Assembly: GCA_035519535.1 (NCBI GenBank)
Contig: DATIWF010000154.1
Coordinates: forward strand, 1 to 64,000
Direction: 5' to 3'
DNA from: DATEGZ01 sp035519535
GTDB lineage: Bacteria; Acidobacteriota; Vicinamibacteria; Vicinamibacterales; SCN-69-37
Length of the DNA: 64,000 bases
A model generated the notes under the pieces. The model had not been told where the DNA came from, did no database searches, and worked only from the letters and a program-made list of their open reading frames with translations. The translations under genes and the position numbers were made by a program. Positions 1 to 7,453 of this stretch are shown piece by piece (the first letter of the stretch is position 1; each line of letters starts with the position of its first letter).

Positions 1-34
1 TGGCACGCCTTGCCCGATGGACACTGAACTCTTA

Positions 35-132
35 CGATTCCCGATTAACGATTACCGATTAACGATTAGCGATTACCGATTCCCGATTCCCGATTCCCGA
101 TTAGCGATTTTCGATTACCGATTAGCGATTAG
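35..132. repeat. Degenerate heptamer tandem array (CGATTNN)x14
   Basis: Fourteen consecutive 7-bp units share CGATT, while the last two bases vary (CC, AA, AC, AG, TT). The array ends two bases before the pyrD start codon and occupies the place where a Shine-Dalgarno sequence would be expected. It belongs to the wider set of short-period arrays seen between genes in this window. Confidence 0.9.
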
Positions 133-134
133 AC

Positions 135-1073
135 ATGGATCTGTCCGTCGACATCGGCCGTCTGCGGCTGAAAAACCCGTTCATCGCGGCGTCCGGCTGC
201 TTCGGCTACGGGCTCGAGTACGCCGGCGCGGTGGACATCGCGTCGCTCGGCGGCATTGCCGTCAAAGGGCTCTTTCTCGCCGAGCGCGAAGGCCACCCGC
301 CGCCGCGCATCGTCGAGACGCCGGCGGGCATGCTGAACGCGATTGGCCTGCAAGGGATCGGCGTGCATCGCTTCGTCGCGGAGAAACTGCCCGAGCTTCG
401 CCGGCTGGGCGCGACGACGATCGTGAACATCTGCGGCTCGACGCTCGACGAGTACTGCGAGGTGGCGCGCGTGCTGTCCGATCACGAGGGCGTCGGCGCG
501 ATCGAGCTCAACATCTCGTGTCCGAACATCAAGGAAGGCGGCATCCAGTTCGGCTGCAGCCTCACGGGCACCTACGACGTCGTGAGCGGCGTGCGCAAGG
601 TGACGACGCTGCCGCTCATTCCCAAGCTCACGCCGAACGTCACCGACGTCGCGTCGTTCGCGCGCGCGTCGCAGGAAGCCGGCGCCGACGCGATCTCGCT
701 CGTCAACACGTTCCTGGCGATGGCGATCGACGTCGAGACCCGCAAGCCGAAACTGTCGAACGTGCTGGGCGGGCTGAGCGGTCCGGCGATCCGTCCGATC
801 GCCGTGCGCATGGTCTTCGAGTGCCACCAGGCCGTGAAGCTGCCGATCATGGGCATGGGCGGCATCGCGACGATCGACGACGCCATCGAGTTCCTGATTG
901 CGGGAGCCTCGGCGGTGCAGGTCGGCACGGCCAACTTCGCCGATCCGTTCATCTGGAGCAAGCTCATCGCCGGACTCGACGCGTACCTCGAGCGCCATCG
1001 GATCGCGCGCGTCCAGGATCTGGTCGGATCGATCGAGCTGCCCCGCCGGGAGCACGCGTGGACCGAATCCTGA
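135..1073 (+). CDS. pyrD: Dihydroorotate dehydrogenase, class 1B catalytic subunit
   Basis: Converts dihydroorotate to orotate with FMN, the fourth step of pyrimidine synthesis, in the cytoplasm. The 312-aa protein is the usual length for class 1 enzymes. Near residue 135 it carries the motif NISCPNIKEGG, whose Cys is the class 1 catalytic base; class 2 enzymes use Ser. The FMN phosphate-binding loop region IMGMGGIATIDDAIEFL is near residue 240. Class 1B enzymes normally need a PyrK iron-sulfur/FAD partner, and none lies in the window. The ATG directly follows a heptamer array and no ribosome-binding site is visible. The 3' end overlaps pyrF by 16 bp, so the two are probably translated together. 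The family call is firm; the 1B subtype is inferred from sequence resemblance. Confidence 0.93.
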   Translation: MDLSVDIGRLRLKNPFIAASGCFGYGLEYAGAVDIASLGGIAVKGLFLAEREGHPPPRIVETPAGMLNAIGLQGIGVHRFVAEKLPELRRLGATTIVNICGSTLDEYCEVARVLSDHEGVGAIELNISCPNIKEGGIQFGCSLTGTYDVVSGVRKVTTLPLIPKLTPNVTDVASFARASQEAGADAISLVNTFLAMAIDVETRKPKLSNVLGGLSGPAIRPIAVRMVFECHQAVKLPIMGMGGIATIDDAIEFLIAGASAVQVGTANFADPFIWSKLIAGLDAYLERHRIARVQDLVGSIELPRREHAWTES

Positions 1074-1798
1074 TCGCCCTCGACATGCCGACGCCGGCGG
1101 CCGCGCTGTCGCTGGCCGACTCGCTGCGCGGCGCCGTCGGCGGGTTCAAGATCGGCAGCCAGCTGTTCACCGCGGCCGGGCCCGATATCGTGCGCCGGCT
1201 CGTGAGCTGCGGCGATCGAGTGTTCCTCGACCTCAAGTTTCACGACATTCCCAATACGGTCGCCGGCGCGGTCGCCGCTGCGTCGGCGCTGGGCGTGTGG
1301 ATGGTGAACGTGCACGCGAGCGGGGGCGCAGCGATGCTCGAAGCCGCGCGCGACGCAGCCGCCGCGGCCCCGGCCCGCCCGGGCGGCCAGCGTCCGCTGG
1401 TCATCGCCGTGACTGTGCTGACGAGCCTGGATCAGGCAACGCTGGCGTCGGTGGGTGTGGCCGCCACGCCGGTCGATCACGTCGTTCGGCTGGCGCGGCT
1501 CGCCCAATCCGCCGGTCTGGACGGGGTCGTCGCCTCGCCGCTCGAAACTGCCGCGATCCGCGCGGCGTGCGGCCCGGACTTCGTCATCGTCACACCGGGC
1601 ATCCGCGGCGGCGCGGCCACGTCGGCCGCCGACGATCAGCGCCGCACGATGAGCGGCGCGGACGCGGTCCGCGCCGGCAGCTCGTATCTTGTCGTCGGAC
1701 GGCCGGTTACGGGCGCCGCCGACCCGCGCCAGGCGGCCGAACGGCTGGCCGCCGAGGTGAAGGGCGCGATTGACGCTCGTCCCGTTACTTCGCCGTGA
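1058..1798 (+). CDS. pyrF: Orotidine 5'-phosphate decarboxylase
   Basis: Decarboxylates OMP to UMP, the last step of de novo pyrimidine synthesis. The 246-aa TIM-barrel shows the catalytic DxKxxD motif as DLKFHDIP near residue 60 and the phosphate-binding end TPGIR near residue 180. The reading frame is open far upstream, but that part is a shadow of pyrD. The GTG at 1058 (protein start VDRILIALDMP) matches the family N-terminus and overlaps the pyrD end, as expected for a coupled pair. The 3' end overlaps the convergent pal gene by 14 bp, so no separate terminator fits between them. Confidence 0.92.
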   Translation: MDRILIALDMPTPAAALSLADSLRGAVGGFKIGSQLFTAAGPDIVRRLVSCGDRVFLDLKFHDIPNTVAGAVAAASALGVWMVNVHASGGAAMLEAARDAAAAAPARPGGQRPLVIAVTVLTSLDQATLASVGVAATPVDHVVRLARLAQSAGLDGVVASPLETAAIRAACGPDFVIVTPGIRGGAATSAADDQRRTMSGADAVRAGSSYLVVGRPVTGAADPRQAAERLAAEVKGAIDARPVTSP

Positions 1799-2375
1799 TG
1801 ATGAAGTGGCCGCGGCGGTTCTTCGCCCAGCACGCCTCGGTTTCCTCTCGGCAGACCGGCTCCTCTTCACCCTTGCTGACGACGCTGACGCGCGCGACCG
1901 GGATGCCCAGGGTGCCGAGATAGTCGCGAACCGCGGCGGCGCGGCGCTCACCCAAAGCGAGGTTGTATTCGTTCGTGCCGCGCGAATCGGCGTGGCCTTC
2001 CACGGTCACGCGCGTCGAACCCCACTTGCGCATCCAGTCGGCGTCTTTCTGCAGGCCGGCGCGCGCCGCGGTGCTCAGGTCTGCCTTGTCGAACTCGAAG
2101 TACACGTCCTCGAGCGGGTGCGACTGGTTCAGCTCCTGCAGCGACAGGCGCGCGAAGATCTCGGCCTCGGTCGGAGCCGGCGGCGGCGCGGGAACCCTGG
2201 GCGGCTGCGGTGGAGCGGGTGGCGGCGGCGGAGGCGTCGACTGGACCTGAGCGGGCGGCGGCGGTGGCGGCGGCGGCGGCTGGGCTGGCGGCTTCTTCTT
2301 ACCGCATGCACCTGCGACGACCAGCAGACCCGTCACCAGAACCAGGGGGAGCACACGGAGGAGCTGTCGTGACAT
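1785..2375 (-). CDS. pal: Peptidoglycan-associated lipoprotein, OmpA family
   Basis: Outer-membrane lipoprotein that tethers the envelope to peptidoglycan in the Tol-Pal system. The 196-aa protein has a signal peptide with a lipobox ending VVAGAC near residue 25, then a Pro/Gln-rich linker of about 45 residues, then an OmpA C-terminal domain. In that domain YFEFDKADLS and the peptidoglycan-binding stretch VEGHADSRGTNEYNLALGERRA are visible; the latter has the conserved Asp and Arg that bind diaminopimelate. Start: the ATG at 2375 is preceded by GGGAGA eight bases upstream and replaces a TTG one codon earlier. No tol genes are nearby, so pal is separated from its usual operon. Confidence 0.9.
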   Translation of the reverse strand: MSRQLLRVLPLVLVTGLLVVAGACGKKKPPAQPPPPPPPPPAQVQSTPPPPPPAPPQPPRVPAPPPAPTEAEIFARLSLQELNQSHPLEDVYFEFDKADLSTAARAGLQKDADWMRKWGSTRVTVEGHADSRGTNEYNLALGERRAAAVRDYLGTLGIPVARVSVVSKGEEEPVCREETEACWAKNRRGHFIITAK

Positions 2376-2460
2376 CAAATTCTCCCGTGAAAACGCCCGA
2401 TGAACGATCGGCGTGGATGGGCAAGATGTGCTGCCGAGAATAACTATCGGCTGGTGTACC

Positions 2461-2466
2461 TGTCAA
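2461..2466 (-). promoter_or_regulatory. Candidate -35 box upstream of pal
   Basis: On the minus strand this reads TTGACA, a perfect -35 match, about 85 bp upstream of the pal start. The best -10 at 16-17 bp spacing is weak (GTTATT or TTATTC), so only the -35 is convincing. Confidence 0.4.
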
Positions 2467-2521
2467 CGACAGTCGGGGAATTTTTTCGCGCCCGCGCACA
2501 AATCTGTGACAATCCCGACCG

Positions 2522-3274
2522 ATGGAGCAGATGCTCGAGGCCACGGCGCGCGCCGAGGACCGCCATTTCTGGTTCACCGGACTTCGTAGGTACGCAAAGT
2601 ATCTCCTCGACCGGGCCCTGGACGGCCGGCCGGTCCGGCTGATCGTGGATTGCGGCAGCGGCACAGGCCGGAATCTCGACTGGCTCGGACAGTACGGCCT
2701 GGCAGTCGGCGTGGAGCGATCGGACGTCGGGCTCCGCCTCGGCCGCTCACGGCGCGGCCGCCTCGTGCAGGCCACGGTGACCGCCCTGCCCTTCGCCGAT
2801 GCCTCGGCCGACGTCGCGACCTCGTTCGACGTCCTCTACTGCCTCGACGATGCGAGCGAAGCGCTCGCGCTGTCGGAGATGTGGCGCGTGCTGAAGCCGG
2901 GCGGCGTCGCGCTCGTGAACGTGGCCGCGCTCGACGTGCTGCGCGGGTCGCACTCCACCCTCACCCATGAGGCCCGGCGGTACACGCGCACCCGCCTCGC
3001 CGCGCGCCTCGAGCGCGCCGGCTTTCGCATCGAGCGCCTCACCTACACCAACATGACGACGTTTCCCCTCACGCTGGCCGTCCGGCTGGCGGACCGCCTG
3101 CGGGGCCGGACGGCGATCGCGTCGGACGCCGAATTCACGGTCCCGCCCGCGGTCGTCAACGCGACCCTCGATGCCGCGCTCGCCTTCGAATCCCGGCTGC
3201 TTCGTGTGGTCAACCTGCCGATCGGGTCGTCGATCATGGCCGTGGCAAGAAAGGATCAGGCACTAGGCGCCTGA
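2522..3274 (+). CDS. Class I SAM-dependent methyltransferase (type 11)
   Basis: Predicted cytoplasmic methyltransferase of 250 aa; the substrate is unknown. Motif I, VDCGSGTGRN, is near residue 43 and binds SAM. The acidic residue after strand 2 is in VGVERSD. The post-motif segment PFADASADVATSFDVLYCLDD and the LKPGG turn are typical of type 11 enzymes. The N-terminal MEQMLEATARAEDRHFWF resembles small-molecule or lipid methyltransferases that begin with an HFW segment. It stands alone on the plus strand and converges on the GT-C-like gene nine bases beyond its stop. The sequence GACAAT lies eight bases before the ATG, so the transcript may be nearly leaderless. Confidence 0.85.
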   Translation: MEQMLEATARAEDRHFWFTGLRRYAKYLLDRALDGRPVRLIVDCGSGTGRNLDWLGQYGLAVGVERSDVGLRLGRSRRGRLVQATVTALPFADASADVATSFDVLYCLDDASEALALSEMWRVLKPGGVALVNVAALDVLRGSHSTLTHEARRYTRTRLAARLERAGFRIERLTYTNMTTFPLTLAVRLADRLRGRTAIASDAEFTVPPAVVNATLDAALAFESRLLRVVNLPIGSSIMAVARKDQALGA

Positions 3275-3282
3275 TGCCCGGT

Positions 3283-5568
3283 CTACTTGACCTGGACCCC
3301 GTACAGCCTGAGTCCGAGCCTCCGCTGGTCCGCACTTTGGTGCCGCTCCGCCGGGGAAAACGTCATGTTGGTCTCGATGGAGACCTGGCCCGACGAGGCG
3401 TTGAGCGCGGCGGCTGGAATCGTGATCGTCCGCGTGAAGTCCGCCGGCGGCAAGAAGCGCCCGACCTCGGTCTCACCCGCCCGCACGATGACGGTCGGCG
3501 GGCTCGGGAAGTAGCGCAGCGGCGACTCGCCGGTCAGAACGACCGACACCGACGGCCCCCAGTCCTTGATTTGAATGAGGGAGCGCGCGGAGGTCCAGCG
3601 CCACAACCGGCCCGTCGCGGGATCCTCCTCGAGCTCGTGCCAGCCGTCCTCGTACGCGAAAATCGGCGTGCCCTCCGTCACGGCGTCGAATTGCTCGAGG
3701 CCAATCGCGGGCGCCGGAAGGCCGGGCACGGCCGAGGCGGCGCGGACGACCAGGCGTTCGTACGGCGTGGGACCGTTCGGGATCCCCTTGGGCAGGTCGA
3801 TCCATCGGACGAACCACGGCGAGGCGCGGCTCACGGTGAACTGGTCGAGCGGCCGGCCGCCGAGCTCGACGCTCACGACGGCCGACGGGCTCTCGCCAAC
3901 TTCGAGCAGGCGCCCGCCGATCATCACGTGCATCTGTTGGGGGCTGCGCCGCAAGAAGGCCTCGACCGGCTGGTGGCTGGGCGACGTCCCGTCCTGGTCC
4001 GTCATGCCCGCGATCTCGGGCGTCAGCGACCAGCCCGCGCCGAGCATCCATCGCGGGCGATCGATGATCTGCCAGTCGAGGCTGTCGAGCCGCGCGCCGC
4101 CGACCAGCTGGCGAATCTCCGGCGACAGAAGGTAGTGCCCGCCGACCCGCCGCTCCCGCCCGTCGAACTGCGCCAGGTCATTCCGCGTGACATCACTCAG
4201 GAACCAGACCGGCCGATCGTCGCCGCTCGCGAAGTGCCGGACGACGTCCAGCCACTCGCGCGATCCGGGGTGTGAGAGCGGGCCAACGTCCCAGGAGGGT
4301 CGGTACCAGTCGGTCACGCGACGGATGCCCCAGAAGACCTGATGGTGCATGCGCAGGACCGGCGGGGGCGAGGTGGACGGCAGCGCCGCCTGCATGTCCT
4401 GGAACGCCCGGAACACCGGCGCGCCGTCGTTGGCATACGCGAGCAGGCGCGGCTGGACGACGACGAGGCTCCAGACGGCCGCGGCCGTGCCGGCGGTCAT
4501 CATCACGCGCGATCCCAGCAGCGACAAGGCGATGACGGCGAGGCCGGCGACCGGCACCACGAGCGGCAGCGCGTATCGCAGCGTCAGCGTCTCGTGGAAC
4601 GTGAGGTGAAAAACGAGGTACGGCCAGAACACGAGCAGGAGCGCGGCGAGCACGCGGCGCCCTCCCCAGACCAGGCGGACGACGCCAGCGAGTGCCAGTC
4701 CGAGGACGACGTTGGCGAGCGCCGCCGCCTGCCAGGGCTCGACGAAGGTGTGCGCGAGCGCCGCGCGGAAGAGCTTCCAGGTCGGGGTCGTGGCGAGCAT
4801 TTCAATTCCGGAGAAGTCCTGGGTGCCCTGCCGGCCGAGCGCGACGAGGTAGGCCTGCACGCCGCCGGTCAGCATCACGAGCGGGATCGCCCAGAGCAGC
4901 GCACCCGCGGCTGCCGCAGCAACGAGGCGGAGGGCGTCACCCACACGCCGCCGCGCGACGAGCTCACCGGCGACCCAGCACAAGAGCGGCCCGGTGAGCC
5001 AGATCGTCTGAGATCGGATGCCGATGATGAGCCCGGCCGCCACGGCGGAGACGATCCAGACGCGCGGCAGCCGGTTCGCGCCGCCGGCGTCGATCATGCG
5101 CCATCCGCGGAACAGGCCCGTCGCCACGGCCAGCGAGAGGACGAGCGCGGGCGTGTCGGACAGCGGGCGCGCGGCTGTGAACCAGAAGAGCGGCGACATC
5201 ACGGCCACGAGCGCGGCAAAGAACGCGACCGTCGGCATGAGGCCGACCGCGGTCCAGAATTCGGCCACGACCCAGAGCGCACAGGTTCCGGCGATCAGAC
5301 CCCAGACGCTCAAGCCGGCGGCGGCGCGCCGGTCGCGGTCCCACGACGGCTCGATCCAGGCCAGCGCCCGCGTGGACGCGCGAGCCATCGCGATGTACAC
5401 GGGATAGCCCGGCGGATGCGGCTGATGGGCCGCCACGTCGAAGTGCTCGACGCCCATCGCGAAGTTGATCGAGTCGATGTCCTCGAGGGTGCGCGGCAGC
5501 GCGCGCACGTGCGCGATGAAGAAGATCAGACTGGCGAGACCGATGAGCAGACGAAGGCGAGGCGTCAC
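3283..5568 (-). CDS. Polytopic membrane protein, GT-C/DUF2723-like
   Basis: Protein of 761 aa with two parts. Residues 1 to about 450 hold roughly ten hydrophobic segments, and the rest looks soluble and beta-rich. After the first membrane helix comes DIDSINFAMGV, then HQPHPPGYPVYI. Acidic residues in the first loop followed by HPPGYP are seen in GT-C glycosyltransferases of the GT39/DUF2723 type, which use lipid-linked sugars at the membrane; the sugar and acceptor are not predictable. The frame is open to 5898, but that part is antisense to or overlaps larE. I chose the GTG at 5568 because the protein then begins with a short basic stretch and a membrane helix. It is 32 bp downstream of larE and probably in its operon. 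Confidence 0.75.
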   Translation of the reverse strand: MTPRLRLLIGLASLIFFIAHVRALPRTLEDIDSINFAMGVEHFDVAAHQPHPPGYPVYIAMARASTRALAWIEPSWDRDRRAAAGLSVWGLIAGTCALWVVAEFWTAVGLMPTVAFFAALVAVMSPLFWFTAARPLSDTPALVLSLAVATGLFRGWRMIDAGGANRLPRVWIVSAVAAGLIIGIRSQTIWLTGPLLCWVAGELVARRRVGDALRLVAAAAAGALLWAIPLVMLTGGVQAYLVALGRQGTQDFSGIEMLATTPTWKLFRAALAHTFVEPWQAAALANVVLGLALAGVVRLVWGGRRVLAALLLVFWPYLVFHLTFHETLTLRYALPLVVPVAGLAVIALSLLGSRVMMTAGTAAAVWSLVVVQPRLLAYANDGAPVFRAFQDMQAALPSTSPPPVLRMHHQVFWGIRRVTDWYRPSWDVGPLSHPGSREWLDVVRHFASGDDRPVWFLSDVTRNDLAQFDGRERRVGGHYLLSPEIRQLVGGARLDSLDWQIIDRPRWMLGAGWSLTPEIAGMTDQDGTSPSHQPVEAFLRRSPQQMHVMIGGRLLEVGESPSAVVSVELGGRPLDQFTVSRASPWFVRWIDLPKGIPNGPTPYERLVVRAASAVPGLPAPAIGLEQFDAVTEGTPIFAYEDGWHELEEDPATGRLWRWTSARSLIQIKDWGPSVSVVLTGESPLRYFPSPPTVIVRAGETEVGRFLPPADFTRTITIPAAALNASSGQVSIETNMTFSPAERHQSADQRRLGLRLYGVQVK

Positions 5569-5600
5569 GTCGGAGCGCGGCCGGGCCGCGGGTGGGTCCG

Positions 5601-6446
5601 CTAGACAGGTCGCAGCGGCACGCCTTCGTTGAGGCTGCCGAGCCGGTAGCCCTTCAGATCGAGCGCCACGAACTTGAAGCCCAGCGCCGTGAGCGCACGG
5701 GTGATCGCCGCGGCGGTCGCGGGCTCGATCGCGCGGCGCATTTCTTCCGGCGCGAGCTCGACGCGCGCCACCTGATCGTGATGGCGGACGCGCAGCACGC
5801 GGAAGCCCAGCGCGCGGAGGGCGTCTTCCGCCTGCTCGATTGCGCGGAGCTTCGCGTCGGTCACTTCCGAATAGTACGGAATGCGCGACGAGAGGCACGC
5901 CGACGCCGGCTCGTCCCAGGTCGGCAGGCCGGCGGCGTGCGACAGCGCCCGGATGTCGTCTTTGCTGAACCCCGCCTCGTCGAGCGGGCTGATCACGCCG
6001 AATTCGCGCGCGGCGCGCCGTCCGGGACGGTAGTCAGTCCGGTCGTCGGCGTTGCTGCCGTCGGCGACTGCGGCGAACCCGCGATCGCGCGCCAGCGCCG
6101 TCAGCCGCGAATAGAGCTCGTGCTTGCAGTGATAGCACCGGTCCGGTGCGTTGGCGCGATACCCCGGCCGGGTGAGCTCGTCGGTCGTGATGAATTCGTG
6201 CCGCAGGCCGAACTGCCGCGCCACGTTCAGGGCCATCGTCCGGTGGCGCTCGGGGTAGCTCGGGCTTTCGGCCGTCACGCACAACGCGTTCGGCCCAAGG
6301 ACGCGGGTCGCCGACCAGGCGAGGAACGCCGAGTCCACGCCCCCGCTGTAGGCCACCACGAGCGAGGGCAGCGACCGCAGGCGGGCGTCGAGCGCGTCCG
6401 CCCGCGCGCGGAGCTCGTGGCCCACCGCGGCTTCAGCGAGGGTCAC
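5601..6446 (-). CDS. larE: LarE-type ATP-dependent sacrificial sulfur transferase
   Basis: PP-loop ATPase of 281 aa. It shows SGGVDSAFL near residue 35, CYHCK near residue 118 and ACLSSRIPYY near residue 180. The Cys in the last motif corresponds to the sulfur-donating Cys176 described for Lactobacillus LarE. In the characterised pathway LarE thiolates a nicotinate-derived intermediate to build the nickel-pincer cofactor, together with LarB and LarC. Neither of those is in this window, so the cofactor role is not demonstrated here. The start overlaps the LysW-like gene by 4 bp (ATGA), implying coupled translation. Confidence 0.85.
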   Translation of the reverse strand: MTLAEAAVGHELRARADALDARLRSLPSLVVAYSGGVDSAFLAWSATRVLGPNALCVTAESPSYPERHRTMALNVARQFGLRHEFITTDELTRPGYRANAPDRCYHCKHELYSRLTALARDRGFAAVADGSNADDRTDYRPGRRAAREFGVISPLDEAGFSKDDIRALSHAAGLPTWDEPASACLSSRIPYYSEVTDAKLRAIEQAEDALRALGFRVLRVRHHDQVARVELAPEEMRRAIEPATAAAITRALTALGFKFVALDLKGYRLGSLNEGVPLRPV

Positions 6447-6718
6447 TCGTCCCAGCCTCCGCCGCCCTCATCCTTGTCGTCGTCGTCCTCGTCGTCATCC
6501 TCGAACTCGTCGTCGTCCTCGTCGGCCTCGACTGCGGCGGCGGCTTCCTCTTCCTCTTCCTCGTCCTCGTCCTCGGTTTCGAATTCGAGCGGGTCGAGAT
6601 TCGACACGCGCAGGCGACTGCCACAGGCTTCGCAGTCCCAGGGATCGCCGATTTCCATTTCCTCGAGGTCGTCGTCGTCGATCTCAAGTTCGGCGTCACA
6701 TTCGGGGCAGGTCGCCAT
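6443..6718 (-). CDS. LysW-like zinc ribbon with long acidic tail
   Basis: Small acidic protein of 91 aa. Residues 4-7 (CPEC) and 29-32 (CEAC) form a zinc ribbon. The stretch to SNLDPLEFE closely follows the LysW amino-group carrier protein of the AAA lysine/arginine pathway. LysW is about 54 aa and ends EDWGE, with the terminal Glu carrying the substrate. Here a poly-Asp/Glu tract of about 35 residues is inserted, and the protein ends in GGGG followed by WDE, so a terminal Glu is kept. No LysX, LysZ, LysY or LysJ is nearby. A classical lysine role is therefore doubtful; a carrier or simple metal-binding role with LarE is possible. An upstream SD (GAGGAGAG) supports the ATG. Confidence 0.8.
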   Translation of the reverse strand: MATCPECDAELEIDDDDLEEMEIGDPWDCEACGSRLRVSNLDPLEFETEDEDEEEEEEAAAAVEADEDDDEFEDDDEDDDDKDEGGGGWDE

Positions 6719-6737
6719 ACACTCTCCTCTCGGGCCG

Positions 6738-6743
6738 ATTATA
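6738..6743 (-). promoter_or_regulatory. Candidate -10 box for the LysW-larE operon
   Basis: On the minus strand this reads TATAAT, about 20 bp before the LysW-like ATG, in a 42-bp divergent gap that is otherwise GC-rich. The same bases read TATAAC on the plus strand 15 bp before the PilZ gene, so the element could serve both directions. A matching -35 is not clear. Confidence 0.5.
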
Positions 6744-6760
6744 ACGAGGCCCGCCCCCGA

Positions 6761-7453
6761 ATGTCGTCATCGGCCAAGACCATCCTGATCGCGCATCGTC
6801 TGCCAGCCGTCCGGGAGCGGTTTGCGGCCGCGCTGGCCGACGCCCGTCACGCTTTTGTCACCGCGGACAGCGAGGCGAGCGCCCGCCGCGCGGCCGCCGA
6901 CCGCGCCGTGCCGGTGAGTCTGGCGCTGGTCGATCTCGGTCTGACGAGCGACGGCGTGGCCTTCGTGCGAGCGCTCAAGCAGGAAGCCGGCCGCCCGCTG
7001 CCCGTGGTGGTCTTTTCCGGGACCGTCTCCTCGGCCGCGCAGATTCCGAAGCTGCTCGCGCTGGGCATCGGCGGGTACGTCAACGAGCACGCCGCCACGC
7101 CGCAAATCCTTCCGGCGCTCGCCCCCCATTTGTTCCCGGACAATTTCAACCGGCGCGCGAGCCCGCGCGTGGCGCTCGGCGTGCCGGTGTCGTATCGATC
7201 GGGCCAGACGATCGCGGGCGCGGTGACGCTCGATGTCGGCAAGGGCGGCCTGGCGATTCGCACGATGAATCCGCTGGCGCCAGGCGTCGAGATTCAGCTC
7301 AAGTTCCGGCTGCCGAACGCGCCGGAGGACATCGAGGCCGCCGGCCGCGTCGCCTGGAGCGATCGCAAGGTGGGCATGGGCGTCCAGTTCGAGCGCGTCA
7401 CCGCCGCGGATCAGGCGGCCATCGATGCGTTCATCGACCTGCACGCCGGCTAG
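6761..7453 (+). CDS. Degenerate receiver plus PilZ domain protein
   Basis: Protein of 230 aa. Residues 1-120 follow a response-regulator receiver fold (TILIAHRLPAVRERF, then LALVDLGLTSDG with the phospho-acceptor Asp position). The acidic pair that should follow the first strand is replaced by Ala-His-Arg, so phosphorylation is unlikely. Residues 130-225 form a PilZ domain with NRRASPR and, about 35 residues later, DVGKGGLAIRT, the two motifs that bind cyclic di-GMP. It is a likely c-di-GMP effector. It stands alone, and its stop codon directly abuts the stop of the convergent metal ATPase. Confidence 0.82.
   Translation: MSSSAKTILIAHRLPAVRERFAAALADARHAFVTADSEASARRAAADRAVPVSLALVDLGLTSDGVAFVRALKQEAGRPLPVVVFSGTVSSAAQIPKLLALGIGGYVNEHAATPQILPALAPHLFPDNFNRRASPRVALGVPVSYRSGQTIAGAVTLDVGKGGLAIRTMNPLAPGVEIQLKFRLPNAPEDIEAAGRVAWSDRKVGMGVQFERVTAADQAAIDAFIDLHAG

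Noticed and set aside
4342..5604. 420-aa plus-strand frame
   Set aside because: Antisense to the GT-C-like gene, Arg/Gly-rich and typical of GC-rich shadow frames; no family resemblance.
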